A stretch of 64,000 bases of DNA from contig NZ_JAUSWV010000002.1 of the NCBI RefSeq assembly GCF_030815485.1, forward strand, positions 5,766,001 through 5,830,000, read 5' to 3'. Position numbers and translations under genes: made by a program. The notes under the pieces were generated by a model. The model was given only the letters and a program-made list of their open reading frames with translations. It made no database searches and was not told where the DNA came from. Shown here piece by piece: positions 7,631-15,219 of this stretch; positions within the stretch are counted from its first letter, which is position 1, and the number at the start of each line of letters is the position of its first letter. This DNA comes from Streptomyces rishiriensis. Lineage in GTDB: Bacteria > Actinomycetota > Actinomycetes > Streptomycetales > Streptomycetaceae.

Positions 7631-8113
7631 GTGCCAGGCGCGTCGGGCCGGGTGCTTGTTGTGGACGACAACAAGGTCATCCGGCAGCTGATCAGGGTCA
7701 ATCTCGAGCTGGAGGGCATCGAGGTCGTGACCGCGGGCGATGGTGTCGAGTGTCTGGATGTCGTTCATCAGGTGCAGCCCGATCTCGTGACGCTCGATGT
7801 CGTCATGCCCCGGTTGGACGGGTTGCGTACCGCCGCCCGGCTGCGTGCCGATCCACGGACGCGTGATCTTCCCCTTGTCGTCATCAGCGCGTGTACGCAG
7901 TACGAGGTCGAGGCCGGACTCGAGGTCGGCGTCGACGCGTTCCTCGCCAAGCCTTTTGACCCCGCCGAACTTGTCACCGTGGTACGGGAGTTGATGGAGC
8001 GTGGGGAGGGTCTGGGGCGAGGGATGGGACTCGGGCCCGTCCTCGGGGCCGGGGAAGGTGTAGGGGCGGGGAAAGGTGTGGGGCCGGGCGGCCCGGGCCC
8101 AGGGAACGAGTAA
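7631..8113 (+). CDS. Single-domain response-regulator receiver protein
   Basis: The product is 160 aa from GTG 7631. The receiver fold is complete: VLVVDDNKVIRQL (acidic pair), TLDVVMPRLDGL with the phospho-acceptor Asp, VISACTQYEV, and DAFLAKPFDPAEL with the conserved Lys. There is no output domain; the last 35 or so residues are a Gly/Glu/Pro-rich low-complexity tail. An upstream extension of the frame to 7490 is open, but its residues look random, and the receiver starts right after 7631. A TACTCT hexamer 6 bases before the GTG suggests a leaderless mRNA. It precedes nrtL and lysA; no partner kinase is adjacent. Confidence 0.85.
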   Translation: MPGASGRVLVVDDNKVIRQLIRVNLELEGIEVVTAGDGVECLDVVHQVQPDLVTLDVVMPRLDGLRTAARLRADPRTRDLPLVVISACTQYEVEAGLEVGVDAFLAKPFDPAELVTVVRELMERGEGLGRGMGLGPVLGAGEGVGAGKGVGPGGPGPGNE

Positions 8114-8542
8114 CACCGAATGTCAGGGGCCGAGTAACACCGATCCCAGAAGCCGAGTAACACCGATCCCAGGCCTGACGAGCTCCAGTGCACCAGCGCC
8201 TCGGACCAGGCTGTGCACCAACGCCTCGCTCCACCAGGTACAGCGCCTCGCTCCACCAGTGCACCAGCGCCGCGTTCCACCAGGCCCAGCGCTTCGCTCC
8301 GCCAGGTCCTCAGCCTCGCGTCCTCAGCCCCGCGTCCGCACCCCCGCATCCCCGCATCCCCGCATCCCCGCACCCCGCACCCCCATCCTCAGCCCTCCTT
8401 GCGCACCTGCTGCCCCTCTTGCTCACCTGGGCCCACGGCGCCCCGGCCCCCCGCACCCCGTATACCGCCACCCCCGTCCACATCCCGGACCTCCCGTAAA
8501 CCGGGTCGCCTACTCACCCCCCTCCTCCCCTACGCTTGTCCC
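8114..8542. repeat. Degenerate tandem-repeat intergenic region
   Basis: About 430 bases without a gene. Three families follow one another. First, CGAGTAACACCGATCCCAG-type units of about 22 bases occur three times (about 8108-8175). Second, degenerate units of about 22-25 bases built on CACCAGCGCCTCGCTCCACC occur five or six times (about 8185-8320). Third, short CCGCATCCC-type units recur (about 8340-8390). The tract ends just before the promoter of nrtL. The GC-rich frames open across it are an artefact of the repeats. Confidence 0.7.
8531..8536 (+). promoter_or_regulatory. Putative -10 box for leaderless nrtL
   Basis: TACGCT followed by 6 bases and the GTG start of nrtL; no ribosome site is visible. 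Confidence 0.45.
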
Positions 8543-9595
8543 GTGACCCCCGTCGAGCTCTCTCGTACCGTGCTGTGCGCGGTGCGTCGTGCTGTCGATG
8601 ACGGGGAGCTGAGTGTGGTCGTGCCGGGGCGGGCCGTCGTCACCGCTCCGGGGCCCGGTGGGTGTGGGGACTACGCGACGAACATCGCGCTTCAGCTGGC
8701 GCGGCCGGCCGGGCAGCCGCCGCAGCGGGTCGCCGAGGTTCTCCGGCCGTATCTCCTTGGCGCCGCCGGGGTCAGTGACGTCGTCGTCACCGGGCCCGGG
8801 TTCCTCAATATCAGCCTGCGCAGGGCGCAGACGTCGGCCTCGCTCGTCCGGGAGATCCTGCGGAGCGGGGTGCGGTACGGGTACGCCGATCGCCCCACCG
8901 GGCAGCTCGTACAGCTGCACGCGGCTCATGAGGTCCGCGCCGTCGTCGTCATGGACGTCGTCGCGCGTGTGCTGCGTTCGCAGGGGGCGCTCGTCCGTAC
9001 CAGCTGTGCGGCGCGTCCCGAGCGGGAGTGGACCGAGGTGCTCGGTGCCGAGGTCGACGCGTACGGCAGGCCCGACGCGCCGGCTCCGCTCGAGGTCAAC
9101 GTGCGTCCCGTGCCCGCCGCCCCGGCCGATCCCGTTTCGCTCGGCCGTGACGCCGGGCGGTGGGCCCTGCTCCATCCCGCCGCTCATGACCGGCCCCGCA
9201 TCACCTCCGGGTATCTCTCCCAGCGGGAGGGCAACCCGCTCTTCCGGGTCCGTTACGCCCACGCCCGCACCCGGGCGCTCAGCCGTAACGCCGCCGACCT
9301 GGGCTTCGACGCCCACCCCGGAGACGTCCAGGACGTACGCGAACTCGAGATCGCCCTCGCCGACCATCCCCGCATCCTGGCCGCGGCGGCGACCCGGCAC
9401 GCTCCCGACCGTCTCGCCCGGCATCTCCTCGCCGTCGCCGACGCCGTCACCCCCCTCTGGCCCACCGTCCTGCCCCGTGGTGAGGAGAAACCCTCGGCCG
9501 CCCACCGTGCCCGGCTCGCGCTTGCCGAAGCCGCCGGGACGGTGCTGGCCGGCGGCCTGACCCTGCTCGGCATCGACGCACCCGACCATCTCTGA
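8543..9595 (+). CDS. nrtL: ArgS-related anticodon-binding protein
   Basis: The product is 350 aa. The N-terminus (GDYATNIALQLARPAGQPP, then VTGPGFLNISL) matches the additional N-terminal tRNA-binding domain of arginyl-tRNA synthetase. The C-terminus (FRVRYAHARTRALSRNAADL and DHPRILAAAATRHAPDRLA) matches the DALR anticodon-binding domain. The catalytic Rossmann core with HIGH and KMSKS motifs is missing, so it is not a synthetase. The family is known in actinomycetes as NrtL; its role is uncertain, perhaps tRNA-Arg binding. The start GTG 8543 fits a leaderless promoter. The 14-base gap to lysA suggests cotranscription. Confidence 0.85.
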   Translation: MTPVELSRTVLCAVRRAVDDGELSVVVPGRAVVTAPGPGGCGDYATNIALQLARPAGQPPQRVAEVLRPYLLGAAGVSDVVVTGPGFLNISLRRAQTSASLVREILRSGVRYGYADRPTGQLVQLHAAHEVRAVVVMDVVARVLRSQGALVRTSCAARPEREWTEVLGAEVDAYGRPDAPAPLEVNVRPVPAAPADPVSLGRDAGRWALLHPAAHDRPRITSGYLSQREGNPLFRVRYAHARTRALSRNAADLGFDAHPGDVQDVRELEIALADHPRILAAAATRHAPDRLARHLLAVADAVTPLWPTVLPRGEEKPSAAHRARLALAEAAGTVLAGGLTLLGIDAPDHL

Positions 9596-9609
9596 AAGAG
9601 CACGCCCAG

Positions 9610-11001
9610 ATGAGCCGTTCCGCCCACCCCGCCGGGCCCCGCCACGCCGACGTTTTTCCGGAGGGCCACTACTCCGCCCCGCCCGCCGATCTCAACGCCC
9701 TCCATCCGAAGGTCTGGGCGCACACCGTCGCCCGTGACGCCGACGGTGTGCTGACCGTGGGCGGTGTCGGCGTCACCGCTCTCGCCGAGCAGTACGGCAC
9801 CCCCGCCTACATCCTCGACGAGGCGGACTTCCGGGAGCGGGCCCGTGCCTGGCGTTCCGCTTTCGGGGCCGACGCCGACGTGTTCTACGCCGGCAAGGCG
9901 TTCCTGTCCCGGGCCGTCGTGCGGTGGCTGCACGAGGAGGGGCTCAACCTCGACGTCTGTTCGGGCGGCGAGCTCGCCACTGCCCTGTCCGCCGGAATGC
10001 CCGCCGATCGCATCGCCTTCCACGGCAACAACAAGTCCGTCGACGAAATTCACCGGGCCATCGACGCCGGTGTCGGGCGTATCGTTCTCGACTCCTTCCA
10101 GGAGATCGTGCGCGTCTCCCATGTCGCGCAGTCGCTCGGTAAGCGGCAGCGGGTGCAGATCCGTATCACCGTCGGGGTCGAAGCCCATACGCACGAGTTC
10201 ATCGCCACCGCGCACGAGGACCAGAAGTTCGGGATTCCGCTCGCGGGCGGACAGGCGGCGGAAGCCGTCCGGCGCGCCCTTCAGCTCGACGGGCTGGAAC
10301 TCATCGGGCTGCACTCCCACATCGGGTCGCAGATCTTCGACATGTCCGGCTTCGAGGTCGCCGCCCACCGGGTCGTCGGACTGCTCAAGGACATCCGTGA
10401 CGAGCACGGCGTCGAGCTGCCCGAGATCGACCTCGGCGGCGGGCTCGGGATCGCGTACACCAGCGACGACGATCCCCGCGAGCCCCACGAGATCGCCAAG
10501 GCGCTCACCGAGATCGTCACGCGTGAGTGCGAGGGCGCCCGGCTGCGCACGCCTCGTATCTCCGTCGAGCCGGGGCGCGCCATCGTCGGCCCGACCGCCT
10601 TCACGCTCTACGAGGTCGGCACGATCAAGCCGCTCGACGGGCTGCGTACGTACGTCTCCGTCGACGGCGGTATGTCGGACAACATCCGTACGGCGCTGTA
10701 CGACGCGGAGTACAGCGTCTCGCTGGTCTCCCGGACCTCCGACGCCGAGCCGATGCTCGCGCGTGTCGTCGGCAAGCACTGCGAGAGCGGCGACATCGTC
10801 GTGAAGGACGCGTTCCTGCCCTCCGACCTGGCACCGGGTGACCTGATCGCGGTGCCCGCCACGGGGGCGTACTGCCGGTCCATGGCCAGCAACTACAACC
10901 ATGTGCTGCGGCCGCCCGTGGTCGCCGTCCGCGAGGGTGAGTCGCGGGTCATCGTGCGGCGGGAGACCGAGGAGGATCTGCTGCGCCTCGATGTGGGCTG
11001 A
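9610..11001 (+). CDS. lysA: Diaminopimelate decarboxylase
   Basis: The product is 463 aa, the normal length for actinomycete LysA. It converts meso-diaminopimelate to L-lysine, the last step of lysine synthesis, using PLP. Visible features are VFYAGKAFLSRAVVRWL with the PLP-binding Lys, the HGNNKS segment, LHSHIGSQI, the Gly-rich phosphate loop IDLGGGLGIAY, SVEPGRAIV, and GAYCRSMASNYN near the C-terminus with the substrate-binding CXXS-like patch and active-site Tyr. It follows nrtL by 14 bases and precedes hom by about 215 bases, linking two branches of the aspartate family. Confidence 0.97.
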   Translation: MSRSAHPAGPRHADVFPEGHYSAPPADLNALHPKVWAHTVARDADGVLTVGGVGVTALAEQYGTPAYILDEADFRERARAWRSAFGADADVFYAGKAFLSRAVVRWLHEEGLNLDVCSGGELATALSAGMPADRIAFHGNNKSVDEIHRAIDAGVGRIVLDSFQEIVRVSHVAQSLGKRQRVQIRITVGVEAHTHEFIATAHEDQKFGIPLAGGQAAEAVRRALQLDGLELIGLHSHIGSQIFDMSGFEVAAHRVVGLLKDIRDEHGVELPEIDLGGGLGIAYTSDDDPREPHEIAKALTEIVTRECEGARLRTPRISVEPGRAIVGPTAFTLYEVGTIKPLDGLRTYVSVDGGMSDNIRTALYDAEYSVSLVSRTSDAEPMLARVVGKHCESGDIVVKDAFLPSDLAPGDLIAVPATGAYCRSMASNYNHVLRPPVVAVREGESRVIVRRETEEDLLRLDVG

Positions 11002-11130
11002 GGGGGAGACGGAACCCTCCGGCCGACGAATGCCGGAATCCGTCCGCGGACGCCGACAGGCGTCGATGGAAAAGGGACGGAAGATCTCCTGTCCGTCACC
11101 CCCGTGGAAATGAAATAGATGTCTCACGAT

Positions 11131-11159
11131 CCGGACCAGGGATAGAAACTCCGGTCCGG
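11131..11159 (+). promoter_or_regulatory. Dyad in the hom leader
   Basis: CCGGACC at 11131-11137 pairs with GGTCCGG at 11153-11159 around a 15-base A-rich loop, about 57 bases before the hom start codon. It may be a leader hairpin or an operator; no leader peptide or known riboswitch was recognised. Confidence 0.4.
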
Positions 11160-11216
11160 TGAGTGAGACTGGGGCAACCGGAAACAACCGTAGACGGTAT
11201 GAGGAAACGAGGTCGG

Positions 11217-12519
11217 ATGATGCGTACGCGTCCGCTGAAGGTGGCGCTGCTGGGCTGTGGAGTGGTCGGCTCAGAGGTGGCGCGCATCATGACGACGCAC
11301 GCCGACGACCTCGCCGCGCGGATCGGGGGCCCCCGTGGAACTGGCCGGGGTGGCCGTTCGGCGGCCGTCCAGGGTCCGGGAGGGCATCGACCCCGCCCTC
11401 GTGACCACCGACGCCACCGCCCTCGTCAAGCGCGGCGACATCGACGTCGTCGTCGAGGTCATCGGGGGCATCGAGCCCGCCCGTACGCTCATCACCACCG
11501 CCTTCGAGTACGGCGCCTCCGTCGTCTCCGCGAACAAGGCGCTCCTCGCCCAGGACGGCGCCGCGCTGCACGCCGTCGCCGAGGAGCACGGCGAGGACCT
11601 CTACTACGAGGCCTCCGTCGCCGGCGCCATCCCGCTGATCCGGCCGCTTCGCGAGTCCCTCGCCGGGGACAAGGTCAACCGGGTGCTCGGGATCGTCAAC
11701 GGCACCACCAACTTCATCCTCGACAAGATGGACTCCACCGGCGCCGGGTATCAGGAGGCCCTCGACGAGGCCACCGCCCTGGGGTACGCCGAGGCCGACC
11801 CCACGGCCGACGTGGAGGCGTTCGACGCGGCCGCCAAGGCGGCCATCCTCGCCGGGATCGCCTTCCACACGCGTGTGCGTCTCGACGACGTCTACCGCGA
11901 GGGCATGACCGAGGTGACGGCGGCCGACTTCGCGTCCGCGCGGGCGATGGGCTGCACCATCAAGCTGCTCGCCATCTGTGAGCGGGCCGCGGACGGCGGG
12001 TCGGTCACCGCGCGCGTGCACCCCGCGATGATTCCGCTGAGCCACCCGCTGGCCTCCGTGCGCGGCGCCTACAACGCCGTCTTCGTGGAGTCGGACGCGG
12101 CCGGGCAGCTCATGTTCTACGGTCCCGGCGCCGGCGGTGCTCCCACCGCCTCCGCCGTGCTCGGCGACCTCGTCGCCGTCTGCCGCAACCGGCTCAGCGG
12201 GGCAACGGGGCCCGGCGAGTCGGCGTATGCCGCCCTGACGGTCTCGCCGATGGGCGATGTCGTCACGCGCTACCACATCAGCCTGGACGTCGCCGACAAA
12301 CCGGGTGTTCTCGCCCAGGTGGCGACCGTGTTCGCCGAGCACGGGGTGTCCATCGATACGGTGCGCCAGCAAGGACGGCAAGACAGCGACGGCGAGGCCT
12401 CTCTCGTCGTCGTCACCCACCGCGCGTCCGACGCCTCCCTCAGCGGGACCGTCGAGGCGCTGCGCAAGCTCGACACCGTGCGGGGTGTCGCCAGCATCAT
12501 GCGGGTTGAAGGAGAGTAA
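11217..12519 (+). CDS. hom: Homoserine dehydrogenase, frameshifted as given
   Basis: Two frames make one enzyme of 433 aa if one base is removed. Frame one (from ATG 11217) gives MMRTRPLKVALLGCGVVGSE, the NAD(P)-binding Rossmann start, up to DDLAARIG. Frame two (from 11335) gives ELAGVAVRRPSRVREGIDP, SANKALLAQDG, NGTTNFILDKMDSTG, ADPTADVEAFDAAAKAAI with catalytic Asp/Lys, and a C-terminal ACT domain (YHISLDVADKPGVLAQVATV). The shift falls in the run GGGGGCCCCC at 11325-11334, where four G would restore the frame. It reduces aspartate semialdehyde to homoserine. The rest is perfectly conserved-looking, so a sequencing error is at least as likely as a real mutation. A GAGG ribosome site precedes the start. 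Confidence 0.9.
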
Positions 12520-12525
12520 CCAGCA

Positions 12526-13584
12526 ATGACCCACCAGTGGCGCGGAATCATCGAGGAGTACCGGGACCGGCTGCCGGTTTCCGACAGCACGCCCGTCGTG
12601 ACGCTCCGTGAGGGCGGCACGCCCCTCGTGCCCGCGCAGGTGCTCTCCGAGCGCACGGGCTGCGAGGTCCACCTCAAGGTGGAGGGCGCCAACCCCACCG
12701 GGTCCTTCAAGGACCGCGGCATGACCATGGCCATCACGCGGGCCAAGGAGGAGGGCGCGCAGGCCGTCATCTGCGCCTCCACCGGCAACACCTCCGCGTC
12801 CGCCGCCGCCTACGCGGTGCGCGCCGGAATGGTCTGCGCGGTTCTCGTCCCGCAGGGCAAGATCGCGATCGGCAAGATGGGCCAGGCCCTCGTCCACGGC
12901 GCGAAGATCCTCCAGGTCGACGGCAACTTCGACGACTGCCTCACGCTCGCCCGTGCGCTGAGCGACAACTACCCGGTGGCACTGGTCAATTCGGTGAACC
13001 CGGTGCGCATCGAGGGCCAGAAGACGGCCGCGTTCGAGATCGTGGACATGCTCGGCGACGCCCCCGACATCCACGTCCTGCCGGTCGGCAACGCGGGCAA
13101 CATCACCGCGTACTGGAAGGGGTACCAGGAGTACGCCGCCGACAGGATCGCCTCGCGGACCCCTCGTATGTGGGGGTTCCAGGCCTCGGGCAGCGCCCCG
13201 ATCGTGCGCGGCGAGGTCGTCAAGGACCCGTCGACCATCGCCACCGCGATCCGCATCGGCAATCCGGCCTCCTGGAAGTTCGCGCTGGCCGCGCAGGAGG
13301 AGTCCGGCGGCTTCATCGACGAGGTGACGGACCGTGAGATCCTGCGCGCCTACCGCCTGTTGGCCGCGCAGGAGGGCGTCTTCGTGGAGCCCGCGTCCGC
13401 CGCGTCCGTGGCCGGCCTGCTGAAGGCCGCCGAGCAGGGCAAGGTCGACCCGGGGCAGAAGATCGTGTGCACCGTCACCGGGAACGGCCTGAAGGACCCC
13501 GACTGGGCCGTCGCCGGCGCCCCGCAGCCCGTCACCGTCCCGGTCGACGCGGTGACGGCCGCCGAGCGCCTCGGGCTCGCGTAA
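12526..13584 (+). CDS. thrC: Threonine synthase
   Basis: The product is 352 aa. It converts O-phosphohomoserine to threonine with PLP. The PLP lysine lies in NPTGSFKDRGMT, the Ser/Asn loop in ASTGNTSASAAAYAV, and the Gly-rich phosphate cup in PVGNAGNITAYWKGY. This is the short class of threonine synthase typical of actinobacteria. A GGAGAG site precedes the ATG; the gene starts 6 bases after hom, so they form an operon. Confidence 0.97.
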   Translation: MTHQWRGIIEEYRDRLPVSDSTPVVTLREGGTPLVPAQVLSERTGCEVHLKVEGANPTGSFKDRGMTMAITRAKEEGAQAVICASTGNTSASAAAYAVRAGMVCAVLVPQGKIAIGKMGQALVHGAKILQVDGNFDDCLTLARALSDNYPVALVNSVNPVRIEGQKTAAFEIVDMLGDAPDIHVLPVGNAGNITAYWKGYQEYAADRIASRTPRMWGFQASGSAPIVRGEVVKDPSTIATAIRIGNPASWKFALAAQEESGGFIDEVTDREILRAYRLLAAQEGVFVEPASAASVAGLLKAAEQGKVDPGQKIVCTVTGNGLKDPDWAVAGAPQPVTVPVDAVTAAERLGLA

Positions 13585-13870
13585 GCGGTCCGCGCGTCGT
13601 CCGCGCGTCACGTGCGGGCGACGCGCAGGGGGCTTTCCCGCGCAGGGGTGCACAAGGGGCTTGCGACACGCATCGTGCGCCGCCTGTGCGCCCTATGTCG
13701 CCACGGAACCTTCCTTCGATAGGCTGTACTGAATCCGCCTGCCGCATATGCCGCGTCGTAGCCGTGTCGTCGGCGCGTCGTCTCCGCGGGCTCCAGGGTT
13801 CCCGTGCAGGTCTCCCGTACATATCGAATGTCATTCGACAGTCCCGCAGCTCAAGGAGAGTCATCGCGAG

Positions 13871-14815
13871 ATGGCCGGTCCCGCCTTCCGCGCCGCCCCC
13901 GTCCGGGTGCGCGTTCCCGCCACCAGCGCCAACCTCGGCCCGGGTTTCGACGCCTTCGGCCTCGCGCTGGGACTCTACGACGACGTCGTCGTCCGGGTGG
14001 CCGACTCCGGGCTGCACATCGACATCGCGGGGGAGGGCAGCGAGACGCTCCCGCGTGACGAGAAGCATCTCCTCGTCCGTTCCCTGCGCACCGCGTTCGA
14101 CGTCCTGGGCGGCCAGCCGCGCGGCCTGGAGATCGTCTGCGCCAACCGCATCCCGCACGGCCGCGGCCTGGGCTCCTCCTCCGCCGCGATCTGCGCCGGG
14201 ATCGTCGCCGCGCGCGCGGTGACCATAGGCGGCGAGAGCAAGCTCGACGACGCGGCCCTGCTCGAGCTCGCGACCGAGATCGAGGGCCACCCGGACAACG
14301 TGGCGGCCTGTCTGCTGGGCGGGTTCACCCTGTCCTGGATGGAGGCGGGCGCCGCGCGGGCGATCAGGATGGAGCCCGCCGATTCCATCGTTCCGGTGGT
14401 TTTCGTACCCGGAAAGCCGGTTCTCACCGAGACCGCGCGCGGCCTGCTCCCGCGCTCCGTCCCGCACGTCGACGCCGCCGCCAACGCGGGCCGGGCCGCA
14501 CTGCTCGTGGAGGCCCTCACCCGGCGCCCCGAACTGCTGCTGCCCGCCACCGAGGACCGGCTGCACCAGGAGTACCGCGCGCCGGCCATGCCCGAGAGCG
14601 CGGCACTGGTGGAACGGCTGCGCGCCGACGGCATTCCGGCCGTCGTCTCCGGCGCAGGACCGACCGTGATGGCGCTGGCCGACGCGGGAACGGCCGACAA
14701 GATCGAGGCCTCGGCCGGCGCGGACTGGGCCGCGAACCGCCTGGCCCTGGACCTGAAAGGCGCCTGCGTCCTGCCGCTCGCGCCTGCTGGTGACAGCCAC
14801 TCCGGCGACATTTAG
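13871..14815 (+). CDS. thrB: Homoserine kinase
   Basis: The product is 314 aa. It is a GHMP-family kinase phosphorylating homoserine before threonine synthase. RVPATSANLGPGFDAFGLAL is the N-terminal motif, PHGRGLGSSSAA the ATP-binding GHMP loop, and VVSGAGPTVMAL the C-terminal motif. The start at ATG 13871 has AAGGAGAG 8 bases upstream and gives the family's usual N-terminus; a longer frame open upstream is rejected. It is 286 bases from thrC, with TAGGCT at 13720-13725 as a possible separate -10 box, so thrB may have its own promoter. Confidence 0.96.
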   Translation: MAGPAFRAAPVRVRVPATSANLGPGFDAFGLALGLYDDVVVRVADSGLHIDIAGEGSETLPRDEKHLLVRSLRTAFDVLGGQPRGLEIVCANRIPHGRGLGSSSAAICAGIVAARAVTIGGESKLDDAALLELATEIEGHPDNVAACLLGGFTLSWMEAGAARAIRMEPADSIVPVVFVPGKPVLTETARGLLPRSVPHVDAAANAGRAALLVEALTRRPELLLPATEDRLHQEYRAPAMPESAALVERLRADGIPAVVSGAGPTVMALADAGTADKIEASAGADWAANRLALDLKGACVLPLAPAGDSHSGDI

Positions 14816-14842
14816 GCGCACGGTTGCCGGATTTCGAGAGGG

Positions 14843-14869
14843 GGAATGTTTGTTGGATCCGGTAGTGTT
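14843..14869 (+). promoter_or_regulatory. Candidate rho promoter, sigma-R-like with overlapping TAGTGT
   Basis: GGAAT at 14843-14847 and GTT at 14867-14869 are separated by 19 bases, close to the sigma-R (oxidative stress ECF) pattern GGAAT-N18/19-GTT. TAGTGT at 14863-14868 could equally be a -10 box for the main sigma factor. The leader that follows is about 350 bases long. Confidence 0.4.
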
Positions 14870-15219
14870 AACCTCAAGTCTGCACCCGACCCCACCATGG
14901 CGAGGTGCTTCGTGTCCCGCTTCGGGACAGACATTCTTCCGGGAGCTCCCCAAGCCGCACTGCGTTCCGTACGTCGTACCTGGGCAGTACGCAGTACAGC
15001 GACGTTGAGTGGTCCACAGGGCACGCTCCGGAATTGGTGCGACCAGGCCGCGTGACACTGAGTGTCATGGCTCGTCGCGGTAGCGCCATCACCAGCAAAT
15101 TCTCTTCCGCCGTTTGGCGGACCACCGCCCCGGCTTCGCCACAGCAAGGACCGAAGTCGGACAGCACAACCGGTCGCCGAGCCAGACAGGCCGACGTCCG
15201 CTCCAGGGAAGGACCCTTC
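14870..15219 (+). promoter_or_regulatory. Long leader region of rho
   Basis: The 404 bases between thrB and rho contain a small hairpin GTCCCG-CTT-CGGGAC (14914-14928), a palindrome TGACAC-TGA-GTGTCA (15053-15067), and an open frame of about 50 codons from ATG 14898 whose composition is not convincing. Rho genes are often autoregulated by termination within long leaders, so this is a plausible control region (inference). Confidence 0.45.

Noticed and set aside
8114..8400. Possible CRISPR array
   Set aside because: Repeats are degenerate, contiguous and without unique spacers; no cas genes are present.
8213..8542. N-terminal extension of nrtL through the repeat region
   Set aside because: The extension is Pro/Ser/Ala repeat sequence from tandem DNA repeats; the ArgS-like domain and a leaderless promoter point to GTG 8543.
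11287..13653. Long minus-strand open frame across hom and thrC
   Set aside because: Antisense artefact of high GC third positions; the translation is low-complexity and two conserved enzymes occupy the plus strand.
13748..13870. Longer N-terminus for homoserine kinase
   Set aside because: The family N-terminus and a good ribosome site support ATG 13871; the upstream residues are not conserved-looking.
14898..15055. Small ORF of about 50 codons in the rho leader as a gene
   Set aside because: No ribosome site and no coding-like bias; kept only as part of the leader description.
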